Shown here piece after piece: positions 1 to 6,236 of a stretch of DNA of 7,893 nucleotides. Each line of letters begins with the position of its first letter. The stretch's first letter is position 1. The stretch comes from Clostridia bacterium. GTDB lineage: Bacteria > Bacillota_A > Clostridia > Lachnospirales > Cellulosilyticaceae. The notes below the pieces were generated by a model. That model was not told the DNA's origin and did no database searches. It saw nothing but the letters and a program-made list of their open reading frames with translations. Location of the stretch: assembly GCA_029239935.1 (NCBI GenBank), contig JARBTY010000144.1, forward strand, positions 1 to 7,893, given 5' to 3'. The position numbers were made by a program, and so were the translations under genes.

Positions 1-356
<356 letters not shown>

Positions 357-396
357 TTAAGATTTATATCAATAAATTAGTTTTCATTATTATATA

Positions 397-413
397 AGCA
401 ATATTTGTGCCAA
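397..413 (-). promoter_or_regulatory. sigma-54 (-24/-12) promoter of the lyase gene
   Basis: On the minus strand the sequence reads TTGGCACAAATATTGCT, an exact match to the sigma-54 consensus TTGGCAC-N5-TTGCW. The -24 GG is at 411/410 and the -12 GC at 399/398, with the required 10 bp between them. The predicted start is near 386, which gives a leader of about 42 nt that includes the ribosome binding site of the lyase gene. A sigma-54 promoter is silent without an ATP-hydrolysing activator, and one is encoded directly upstream (671-2029). Confidence 0.93.
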
Positions 414-503
414 CTTTTTTACCTCTATTTTTCTTACCTTTTCACTTAAAACGGCCATTTCCTATAGATTTAAAATATCCTTTTATATAAAACTTCATCC
501 TCA

Positions 504-520
504 TGTATCAAAATGATACA
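504..520. promoter_or_regulatory. upstream activator site 1 (palindrome)
   Basis: TGTATCAAAATGATACA is a perfect 7-3-7 palindrome. The same 17 bases recur at 636-652. Its centre (512) lies about 126 bp upstream of the predicted sigma-54 start, a typical distance for an enhancer-like site of a sigma-54 activator. It probably binds the Fis-type HTH of the activator encoded at 671-2029; that pairing is inference. The layout resembles the TyrR box (TGTAAA-N6-TTTACA), but half-sites and spacing differ. Confidence 0.75.
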
Positions 521-576
521 CCTATAGAGAATCCTTTTCTAATCCCTTATTATGTGGCTTTGACCTCTTATAATAT

Positions 577-630
577 AAAACTAGAGAGTATAAGTGTCTC
601 ACATCCGAGACATTTATACTCTCTAGTTTT
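577..630 (-). terminator. long stem-loop, probable terminator of the activator gene
   Basis: Bases 577-600 pair with 607-630 in a 24-bp stem with a single G-T pair (594/613) and a 6-nt loop (ACATCC on the + strand). On the minus strand the stem ends in TTTT followed by ATATTATAAG, so it fits a rho-independent terminator 41 nt after the stop codon of the activator gene, although the tract after the stem is not pure T. It would insulate the sigma-54 promoter from read-through. The stem is longer than most terminators and lies exactly between the two activator palindromes, so a further role is possible. Confidence 0.65.
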
Positions 631-631
631 A

Positions 632-656
632 GGTTTGTATCAAAATGATACAAACC
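632..656. promoter_or_regulatory. upstream activator site 2 (extended palindrome)
   Basis: This site has the same 17-base core as 504-520 (at 636-652). Its symmetry extends to 11-3-11 because the flanks are GGTT and AACC. The centre (644) lies about 258 bp upstream of the predicted sigma-54 start and 132 bp from the centre of site 1. It sits 14 bp beyond the end of the activator gene. Two identical, separated palindromes fit cooperative binding by a multimeric sigma-54 activator; binding is inferred, the repeat is seen. The longer symmetry suggests this may be the stronger site. Confidence 0.75.
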
Positions 657-670
657 CACTGATTTTTCCC

Positions 671-2029
671 CTATTTTTCAAAGCCAATGCCATACTTTTC
701 TAGCTTACGATAAAAGGTTGCTCTTCCTATATGGAGAGCCTTTGCCGCTTCTGTTTTAGACGGATAAAGCTCCAGTGCTTTCTTTAATACTTCCTTTTCT
801 AGTTCATCTATAGAAGGCAGTGTATCAAAATAGAAATTAATACCCTTCTTCTCTTTGATTTGTTGTTGTATATGCTCTGGCAGATCATCGATGCCTATTA
901 CGCCGTCCTCATCACTGACAAGACAGCCTTCTATAATATTTTCTAATTCCCTCACATTTCCAGGATAGGTATAGTGATTAAGTATTTTAATGACCCTTGG
1001 ACTGATTGATGCTTTTTTGCCTATTTGCTTGCTTATCTTGTCTATGGCATGCTGGATATATAAATAAATATCTTCTTTTCTTTTTCTAAGCGGCGGAATA
1101 TCAATCTTTATGACCTCTAACCTATAAAAAAGGTCTTCTCTGAAGGTTTTTTCCTGTACCATATTTTTTAAATTTTTATTAGTAGCTGCAATGACTCTTA
1201 CATCAATATATTTGAGTTTAGTTCCTCCCACGCGCATGACCTCATGGCTTTGCAATACCCTTAGTAGTTTAGCTTGGAGAAGTATATTCATATCGCCAAT
1301 TTCATCTAAAAATATTGTACCGGTATCTGCCAGTTCAAATATCCCAGGTCTTCCGCCTTTTTTAGCCCCTGTAAAGGCACCTTCTTCATACCCAAATAGC
1401 TCGCTTTCCAAAAGACTTTCAGGAATGGCTGCACAATTTACTGTTATCATGGGCTTATCGGATCTTGGGCTATGGCGCTGAATGAACCTTGCAATAACCT
1501 CTTTACCTGTACCACTTTCCCCCTGCAATAAAACTGTAGAATTCACCTGAGATGCCTTTTGGGCAATCTTTAAGGTCTTAATCATATCAGGATTATTCCC
1601 AACTATCATATGACGATCTGCATCTGTTAAAAAATTTAATTCTTTATATAAGTGCTGTATTTTTAAGTTGGCATCTTCAAGTTTTTCATGAAGTCTTTTT
1701 ATTTCTGATAAATCTCTAAATATAGAGATGACCCCTTCTACTTTTCCTTTATATATAAAAGGAACAACATTGGATATCACTTCTTTATCGTTAACTGTTG
1801 TTTTTATCCCAATCAATTTACTCCCCGTATCTAGGACATAAGGAATTCTTGAGTCAGGCACAACATCCCATACCTTCCTCCCTATAAAATCCTTTGCTTC
1901 GATACCTGTAATGCGGTAGTTCGCCTCATTTACATAAATAATAATCCCCTCTTGATCCACTACAGCAATCCCATCATGAATACTCTCTAGGATGTTTTCG
2001 CTCTCTTTTATTATATGATGGATATACAT
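671..2029 (-). CDS. sigma-54-dependent transcriptional activator (PAS, AAA+, Fis-type HTH)
   Basis: This 452-residue enhancer-binding protein remodels sigma-54 RNA polymerase using ATP. Residues about 8-108 form a PAS sensor (GIAVVDQEGIIIYVNEANYRITG...). Residues about 108-135 form a helical, probably coiled-coil linker. The AAA+ domain covers about 140-375: Walker A GESGTGKE (170-177), the sigma-54 contact loop GAFTGA (217-222), Walker B LDEIGD (241-246), sensor I AATN (281-284), the arginine region FREDLFYRL (296-304) and sensor II YPGNVRELEN (355-364). The C-terminal Fis-type HTH is at about 408-448 (SKTEAAKALHIGRATFYRKL). All catalytic motifs are intact and there is no receiver domain, so control is probably by a ligand or redox cue at the PAS domain, not by phosphorylation. 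The signal is unknown; an aromatic amino acid is a reasonable guess given the target. A GGGAG-like site lies 4 nt before ATG. The probable target is the lyase gene downstream on the same strand. Confidence 0.95.
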   Translation of the reverse strand: MYIHHIIKESENILESIHDGIAVVDQEGIIIYVNEANYRITGIEAKDFIGRKVWDVVPDSRIPYVLDTGSKLIGIKTTVNDKEVISNVVPFIYKGKVEGVISIFRDLSEIKRLHEKLEDANLKIQHLYKELNFLTDADRHMIVGNNPDMIKTLKIAQKASQVNSTVLLQGESGTGKEVIARFIQRHSPRSDKPMITVNCAAIPESLLESELFGYEEGAFTGAKKGGRPGIFELADTGTIFLDEIGDMNILLQAKLLRVLQSHEVMRVGGTKLKYIDVRVIAATNKNLKNMVQEKTFREDLFYRLEVIKIDIPPLRKRKEDIYLYIQHAIDKISKQIGKKASISPRVIKILNHYTYPGNVRELENIIEGCLVSDEDGVIGIDDLPEHIQQQIKEKKGINFYFDTLPSIDELEKEVLKKALELYPSKTEAAKALHIGRATFYRKLEKYGIGFEK

Positions 2030-2116
2030 TAGTCTCCCGCCCTTTTATCTCGTGCCGTCCAGCACTACATTGATACTGCTATTTATTAAATTTTAACCGT
2101 TTGCTTTATAAGCCTT

Positions 2117-2145
2117 ATTATATACAGCTTTTTTCGTACAAGCAA
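2117..2145 (-). promoter_or_regulatory. probable sigma-A promoter of the activator gene
   Basis: On the minus strand TTGCTT (2140-2145) and TATAAT (2117-2122) are separated by 17 bp. The -10 is perfect and the -35 matches only TTG. The start would be near 2110, giving an 80-nt leader. The same 262-bp divergent interval also holds the start region of the WYL regulator on the other strand. Confidence 0.5.
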
Positions 2146-2221
2146 CGTTATCATCTATAGCTTCCGCTCTTTACTAAATGCTCACCTTTTACAAAAAGAA
2201 TTATTTTAAAAAAAGTTTCTT

Positions 2222-2248
2222 TTGTTATGCCGTTTAATTCTTTATACT
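2222..2248 (+). promoter_or_regulatory. weak candidate promoter for the WYL regulator
   Basis: TTGTTA (2222-2227) and TATACT (2243-2248) are the best -35/-10 pair ahead of the plus-strand gene, but the 15-bp spacer is short. TATATA at 2250-2255 is an alternative -10. This is offered only as the likeliest location within the divergent interval. Confidence 0.25.
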
Positions 2249-2306
2249 CTATATATGGACTCAAACTATACCACCTATTTAAAAAGTTAGATTGGAGTGT
2301 GAACTT

Positions 2307-3278
2307 ATGAGACTTCATCGGCTATTAGGCATTATCATGCTGCTCGATTCACGGGGCATCATGAAAGCTGGGCATTTGGCCAAAATCCTCGAGACTTCCG
2401 AAAGAACCATCTACAGAGATATTGATATATTATGTGAAACAGGCCTACCCATTGTTTCTATTCCTGGCCCTCAGGGCGGATACTCTTTTATGGAGGGTTA
2501 TAAAATCAATGCTAACGTCTTAGAAAGTGGAGATGTTTTTAACCTTTTACTTTCTAGTATGGGCGTTAGACCTGAAAAGGATACGGAAACAGCGTATCAA
2601 CTTAAAAATGCCCTTATCAAGCTTGAAAACAGCGTATCTGAAAAACATCGTCCTGAGATTATGCGTGCTAAAGAAAGGTTTTTCATCGATTCAGACCCTT
2701 GGTGGGGCAAAAGAACCCCTAACAAACATGTAGACATCATCAAAAACTCTATCCTTCACCTTAAGAAACTAGAAGTATCCTATAAAAAGTACAATGGCGA
2801 ACTCTCTAAAAGGATTTTAAATCCTTATGGAGCTGTCGTGAAGAGTGATGAATGGTATATGGTGGCTTTTTGTGAAGACAAATATGACATCCGGGTATTT
2901 AAATGCAGCCGAATAGAAGGTATTCAGGTGCTGGTGGAAACCTTCAGTATTCCCCCCAGTTTTTCTTTAGAAGCCTTTTGGGAGAATAATAAACAAAATT
3001 TTATTAAACAAACCGCTATTAAAGAGGTGCATTGTTCTTACCCTGTAAAAGTCAGATGCTTTGATGAAAAACCACTGCTTCTTAAAGACTTTCCCCCGTT
3101 ATCCTCTGTGCAGCTAGAAAATGTCTGGATTTATGAAATAGACCTGTTGAGTTTTGAAACTGCCTGCAGGGTTATCCTCCCCTTTAGTGACCAGACAGAG
3201 GTCTTAGAGCCTCTGGCGCTTAGACAGTATCTTTTGACAAAAGCTCAAAAAATTTTGAATTTATATAAAATCTTATAA
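2307..3278 (+). CDS. WYL-domain HTH transcriptional regulator (YafY-like)
   Basis: This 323-residue DNA-binding regulator has an N-terminal HTH_11/DeoR-type winged helix (residues 2-60; MRLHRLLGIIMLL and recognition helix SERTIYRDIDIL, wing ending GPQGGYSF). A helical linker leads to a WYL domain (about 165-205: ILNPYGAVVKSDEWYMVAFC...IRVFKCSRI) and a C-terminal WCX-like extension (about 240-320). The signature tripeptide is WYM, not WYL. In this family the WYL fold binds small ligands or nucleic acid and controls the HTH; the ligand here is unknown. The frame can be read back to a TTG at 2292, but GGAG (2294-2297) sits 9 nt before ATG 2307, and family proteins typically begin at MxLxRLL, so 2307 is chosen. 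It is divergent from the sigma-54 activator and lies 129 bp ahead of the GyrI-like gene on the same strand, which may be its partner. Confidence 0.92.
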   Translation: MRLHRLLGIIMLLDSRGIMKAGHLAKILETSERTIYRDIDILCETGLPIVSIPGPQGGYSFMEGYKINANVLESGDVFNLLLSSMGVRPEKDTETAYQLKNALIKLENSVSEKHRPEIMRAKERFFIDSDPWWGKRTPNKHVDIIKNSILHLKKLEVSYKKYNGELSKRILNPYGAVVKSDEWYMVAFCEDKYDIRVFKCSRIEGIQVLVETFSIPPSFSLEAFWENNKQNFIKQTAIKEVHCSYPVKVRCFDEKPLLLKDFPPLSSVQLENVWIYEIDLLSFETACRVILPFSDQTEVLEPLALRQYLLTKAQKILNLYKIL

Positions 3279-3331
3279 ATCCCTGACACTCTATTGGCAA
3301 GGATTATTGCGTATAATAAGCTTATATAAGG

Positions 3332-3373
3332 ACGATTGATGACCGATGGTTTAGCCCTATAGATTTCAATCGT
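3332..3373. repeat. 8-bp inverted repeat upstream of the GyrI-like gene
   Basis: ACGATTGA (3332-3339) and TCAATCGT (3366-3373) are perfect inverted arms separated by 26 bp. They lie between a TATAAT (3312-3317, no good -35 at normal spacing) and the ribosome binding site of the gene at 3408. They could be an operator for the upstream regulator or a stem in the leader RNA. Chance cannot be excluded with arms this short. Confidence 0.35.
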
Positions 3374-3407
3374 ATTTAATATCTATCTAAACTGAAGGGA
3401 GCTATAC

Positions 3408-3860
3408 ATGATGGAAGGAAAAGTAATAACGCTAAAAGGATTTAAAGCTGTGGGATTGACATACTTTGGGGATAACAAAAAAGGTGAAATTCCTAGTCTG
3501 TGGGACACATTTAATAAGCAGTTCAGCCGCATCTCACAAAAAAGCATGCCTATGTTATGTTATGGCGTATGTGATGATATGCCTGACTCTGAATGCCGAT
3601 TTCACTATACTGCCTGTGTAGCAGTCGATGCATTTTCAGATGTGCCAGAAGGTATGGACACCAAAACTATTCCAGCCGGAAAATATCTTGTCTATACTTA
3701 CACCGGCTCTATAAATGATTTAGGCTCATTTTATGACACTATCTTTTCAACATGGTTTCCAAATTCTCCATATGAAATGGATATGAGACCTCAGCTAGAA
3801 CTTTATGATGAAAGATTTATGCGTAATGGTGAATTTGATATCTATGTTCCTATTAAGTGA
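3408..3860 (+). CDS. GyrI-like / AraC effector-binding domain protein
   Basis: The product is a 150-residue stand-alone small-molecule-binding domain of the GyrI/AraC_E_bind fold, normally found fused to MerR or AraC regulators. The typical layout is visible: a first strand (KVITLKGFKAVGL), a helix with LWDTFNKQF (31-39), YGVCDDM (52-58), the second half repeat TIPAGKYLVYTYTGSINDLGSFYDTIFSTWFPNS (87-120), and the closing PQLELYDERF...EFDIYVPIK. Glu131 of LELY sits where this fold usually has its conserved cavity glutamate. There is no DNA-binding domain, signal peptide or membrane segment, so it is cytosolic and may sequester, sense or modify a small hydrophobic compound. AAGGGAG (3395-3401) lies 6 nt before ATG 3408; a second ATG follows directly at 3411. 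It probably works with the WYL regulator just upstream (inference). Confidence 0.85.
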   Translation: MMEGKVITLKGFKAVGLTYFGDNKKGEIPSLWDTFNKQFSRISQKSMPMLCYGVCDDMPDSECRFHYTACVAVDAFSDVPEGMDTKTIPAGKYLVYTYTGSINDLGSFYDTIFSTWFPNSPYEMDMRPQLELYDERFMRNGEFDIYVPIK

Positions 3861-3896
3861 TATTTGATAATCTGCACCCTAAAAACTTTGTTGTAA

Positions 3897-3929
3897 AAAT
3901 GCCAAGCAGGAATTGTCTGCTTGGCATTT
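3897..3929. terminator. bidirectional rho-independent terminator
   Basis: AAATGCCAAGCAG (3897-3909) pairs perfectly with CTGCTTGGCATTT (3917-3929) around a 7-nt loop. On the plus strand it is followed by AGGTATTTTATA; on the minus strand the 3' arm runs into five T residues (3899-3895). It sits between two convergent genes ending at 3860 and 3937 and can stop both. Confidence 0.92.
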
Positions 3930-3936
3930 AGGTATT

Positions 3937-4479
3937 TTATATAGGTTGAACTTTACCGAAAATGAGGTCATCATCATAGACGTCTTCTATCAAATGATAG
4001 TCTTTTAATCGCCCCTCTAATTTGAACCCATTTTTTTCTAACACCCTGCTTGACCCAATATTTGCACCTATTACACGGGCATGGAGTTTGTGAAGACCCA
4101 ATACTTCAAAGGCAAAATGATTCATTAGAGCAATAGTCTCTGTACCGTAGCCCTTACCCCAACAGTCTTTATGAAAGACATAACCCACTTCAGCATGTTT
4201 TGCACCTTCATAAAAATTGAAAATCATTGCTGTACCTATAACTGTCTCTGTTGATTTAAGAACAACCGAGGCATATAAATGGGTACCTGCCGCTTCTCGT
4301 TTTAATAGCTCCTCAATATGCCCATAGGTTTCATCCACTGTGTGCATAAGCCTCCAACCAATAAAACGGGAAACCTCTTTATCTGAAACATAGCTATGGA
4401 TCTCCTGAACATCCTTTGTATCTAACGCTTTAAAATATATGTGCTCACCTTTCAGCCCATGAAATAAACTTGCATCCAT
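3937..4479 (-). CDS. GNAT-family N-acetyltransferase (RimJ/RimL type)
   Basis: This 180-residue cytosolic enzyme would transfer the acetyl group of acetyl-CoA to an amine; the substrate is not predictable. The N-terminal strand and helix region GEHIYFKALDTKDVQEIHSYVSD is typical of the Acetyltransf_3 branch. The central strands AEVGYVF (96-102) lead to the pyrophosphate-binding loop CWGKGYGTE (106-114), followed by ALMNHFAFEVLGLHKLHARVIGANIGSSRVLEKNGFKLEG, with the Asn140-x-x-Ser143 and EKNGF motif characteristic of RimJ/RimL-like proteins. Length is normal for the family. AAGGGAGAG (4486-4494) supports the ATG at 4479. It has its own promoter and ends at a terminator shared with the convergent plus-strand gene, so it appears monocistronic. 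Confidence 0.92.
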   Translation of the reverse strand: MDASLFHGLKGEHIYFKALDTKDVQEIHSYVSDKEVSRFIGWRLMHTVDETYGHIEELLKREAAGTHLYASVVLKSTETVIGTAMIFNFYEGAKHAEVGYVFHKDCWGKGYGTETIALMNHFAFEVLGLHKLHARVIGANIGSSRVLEKNGFKLEGRLKDYHLIEDVYDDDLIFGKVQPI

Positions 4480-4525
4480 ATGCTACTCTCCCTTACTAGT
4501 CTATTCTTGCTTTACTTTAAAACCC

Positions 4526-4554
4526 ATTATACTACAGTCCCAAAATTTAGTCAT
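4526..4554 (-). promoter_or_regulatory. sigma-A promoter of the acetyltransferase gene
   Basis: On the minus strand ATGACT (4549-4554) and a perfect TATAAT (4526-4531) are separated by 17 bp. The start would be near 4519, about 40 nt before the ATG. No stem-loop terminator is visible between this promoter and the end of the chemoreceptor gene at 4618, so some read-through from that gene is possible. Confidence 0.6.
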
Positions 4555-4617
4555 CTAGGTTTCTGAAGAATTGATGTATCGATAATGCTTGACTACAGGT
4601 GATTAAAGGGAGTTTCA

Positions 4618-6069
4618 TTATTTATTTTTTACAATTTCTCTAAGATTCTCACTGGAAATTGTCATTTTTTTCATCACATTAAAAATGCTCTCTATACTTA
4701 TATTATGTTCTTCCATTGTTGCAAGCATTTCTTGTGTAGCTGCAGCATGCTGCTCCGCGATAGTTGCTACTTCCTCTGATTCTTCTCGTATCTTTCCAAA
4801 AATAGCTGTGGTTTTATCAATCATTTCAAGTTCTGTTAAAATATGCTGATCTATATCTTTAAAGGAAAGCTGTATTTCATTGAAGCTTGTATTAACAGCA
4901 TTTGAAAGCATTTCCCCCTCTTTTACAGCTTCATTACCCGTTTGTACTTTTTCCAATACCTTTCCAGTTTTATCATTTATCCCGCTAATAATTTCGTTAA
5001 TCTGACTAACTATATTAGCACTTTCTTCAGCCAGCTTCCTCACTTCATCGGCTACTACTGCAAAACCTTTTCCTGCTTCCCCTGCTCTGGCCGCTTCTAT
5101 TGCAGCATTCAATGCCAAAAGATTCGTTTGCGATGCTATTTGTATGATTCCTGAAAGAAAATTATTAATAACACCTATATTATCTTGTAATTCAGTAACT
5201 GTTATGACAGATTCTGTGACAGCGCTCCCAATAATACTCATCTGTTTATCCATTTGTATTATTTTCCCTGAACCACTGGCAACTAATTCGCTGGTTTTCT
5301 TAGATATACTTTCAAGCTGTCTGGAAATATTCTGAGATTCATAAATTTTTTGTTCTGCTGTACTCATCATACTACTAACACCATTTATTGCCCCTGCTTG
5401 TGCTGTCACCCCATTTACGACTTCATTGACAGTATTAACCATAGATGCACTAATTTCTTTTACTGATTGTAAGTTAACAAAGCAACTCGATACCTCATCA
5501 TTTAACGAACTGGTATTGGTATTTATGACCCCCATTGTTCTCCGTAATGCTTCAACTGAGTCCTCTGACTTTTTTGCTTCATCAGCTGCCAATTTAATGG
5601 CATCCATCCCCCATTTTGTCATAAAATAAATAACAAGTACAATTATATTTATAATAGCAATCTGAATGAGCATACTCCCCTGGAAGACTCCAGATAAAAT
5701 AAATCTAGCTATAAGCCCTATATTAATCATTCCGCTGCATACCACAAAAACTGTTGTATTTAAGTACAATGAACATAGACTTATAGGAATAAGAATCAAA
5801 TAAACAGAGTGAGCATTATTTACAAAACTCACTGTAGACATCCCTACAATAAGAGATACTATATAAGGCACTACAGTTTGAAGTTTCTCCTTTTTCATAG
5901 AAAAAATACAAAAAATAATAGTTGCTATATATACAACTGAAGATATAAGAAGTGCTACCCTCTTATAATAAATACCTGTAAAGATTGATAACACTGCTAT
6001 TAAAAAAACAATACCGATTACAGCTTTATTAACTTTCTCTAAATGCTTTTTCATAATCACTTTTTCCAT
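4618..6069 (-). CDS. methyl-accepting chemotaxis protein, six TM segments, no extracellular sensor domain
   Basis: This 483-residue chemoreceptor couples a membrane module to CheA/CheW. Six hydrophobic segments fill the N-terminal third (about 15-35, 38-56, 65-83, 88-103, 105-126, 133-151), with very short loops and no extracellular ligand-binding domain. No HAMP domain is evident: the last segment runs through [20 protein letters not shown] into the signalling coiled coil. The hairpin tip, about 310-350, carries the nearly invariant [20 protein letters not shown]...[18 protein letters not shown]. There is no C-terminal CheR-docking pentapeptide. An in-frame ATG exists at 6090, but AAGGAGG (6078-6084) lies 8 nt before ATG 6069 and nothing comparable precedes 6090, so 6069 is chosen. 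No che or flagellar gene is in the window; it is an orphan receptor. The signal may be a membrane-soluble compound or membrane state (inference). Confidence 0.95.
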   Translation of the reverse strand: MEKVIMKKHLEKVNKAVIGIVFLIAVLSIFTGIYYKRVALLISSVVYIATIIFCIFSMKKEKLQTVVPYIVSLIVGMSTVSFVNNAHSVYLILIPISLCSLYLNTTVFVVCSGMINIGLIARFILSGVFQGSMLIQIAIINIIVLVIYFMTKWGMDAIKLAADEAKKSEDSVEALRRTMGVINTNTSSLNDEVSSCFVNLQSVKEISASMVNTVNEVVNGVTAQAGAINGVSSMMSTAEQKIYESQNISRQLESISKKTSELVASGSGKIIQMDKQMSIIGSAVTESVITVTELQDNIGVINNFLSGIIQIASQTNLLALNAAIEAARAGEAGKGFAVVADEVRKLAEESANIVSQINEIISGINDKTGKVLEKVQTGNEAVKEGEMLSNAVNTSFNEIQLSFKDIDQHILTELEMIDKTTAIFGKIREESEEVATIAEQHAAATQEMLATMEEHNISIESIFNVMKKMTISSENLREIVKNK

Positions 6070-6115
6070 TGCTTCTGCCTCCTTGGTCATATTTACATTT
6101 CGAGTTTCCTCTTTG

Positions 6116-6144
6116 ATTATATATGAACTCAGATTATTTCTGCA
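6116..6144 (-). promoter_or_regulatory. candidate promoter of the chemoreceptor gene
   Basis: On the minus strand a perfect TATAAT (6116-6121) lies about 47 nt before the chosen start, with TGCAGA (6139-6144) as a poor -35 at 17 bp. I looked for a motility sigma-28 pattern (TAAA-N15-CCGATAA) in the interval and did not find a convincing one. Confidence 0.4.
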
Positions 6145-6215
6145 GTTTCATTAGTCATTATTTAGAATGCTAAAAGCACAACAATACTGCCCTACACCCT
6201 TTTAAAGAAAAAATT

Positions 6216-6236
6216 CCTCGGACATTAAGTCCGAGG
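6216..6236 (-). terminator. terminator of the DUF4173 gene, overlapping its last codons
   Basis: CCTCGGAC (6216-6223) pairs with GTCCGAGG (6229-6236) around a 5-nt loop. On the minus strand it is followed by AATTTTTTC. The upstream arm of the RNA stem encodes the last residues (Pro-Arg-Thr) of the gene ending at 6225, and the stop codon lies in the loop. Confidence 0.88.

Noticed and set aside
436..492. An 18-codon minus-strand frame (MKFYIKGYFK...) upstream of the lyase promoter, considered as a TnaC-like leader
   Set aside because: It lies upstream of the predicted start, contains no tryptophan and lacks a properly spaced ribosome binding site.
503..703. A 66-codon plus-strand open frame over the control region
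   Set aside because: It has no ribosome binding site, runs through both palindromes and the hairpin, and overlaps the activator gene's 3' end. It reads as chance.
821..837. TGTATCAAAATAGAAAT inside the activator gene, resembling the operator
   Set aside because: Only the left half matches. The bases encode the ordinary stretch Phe-Asp-Thr-Leu, so a half-site by chance is likely.
1191..1481. Plus-strand open frame opposite the AAA+ domain
   Set aside because: It is antisense to a highly conserved coding region, lacks a ribosome binding site and resembles no protein family.
2069..2077. TGATAC half-site in the activator's leader, considered for autoregulation
   Set aside because: The second half is missing, and six-base matches are common in AT-rich DNA.
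2292..2306. TTG start that would add five residues to the WYL regulator
   Set aside because: It has no ribosome binding site and would place the good GGAG motif inside the gene. ATG 2307 fits family starts.
3294..3310. TTGGCA...TTGC ahead of the GyrI-like gene, resembling a sigma-54 promoter
   Set aside because: There are 11 bp between GG and GC, not the required 10, and no activator palindrome is nearby. Spacing is strict for sigma-54, so this is probably chance.
4942..5629. Three plus-strand open frames opposite the chemoreceptor (4942-5154, 5144-5335, 5426-5629)
   Set aside because: They are antisense shadows of a conserved gene with no translation signals.
6070..6090. ATG at 6090 that would add seven residues to the chemoreceptor
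   Set aside because: The extra codons consist of the AAGGAGG motif and its spacer, which serve the ATG at 6069.
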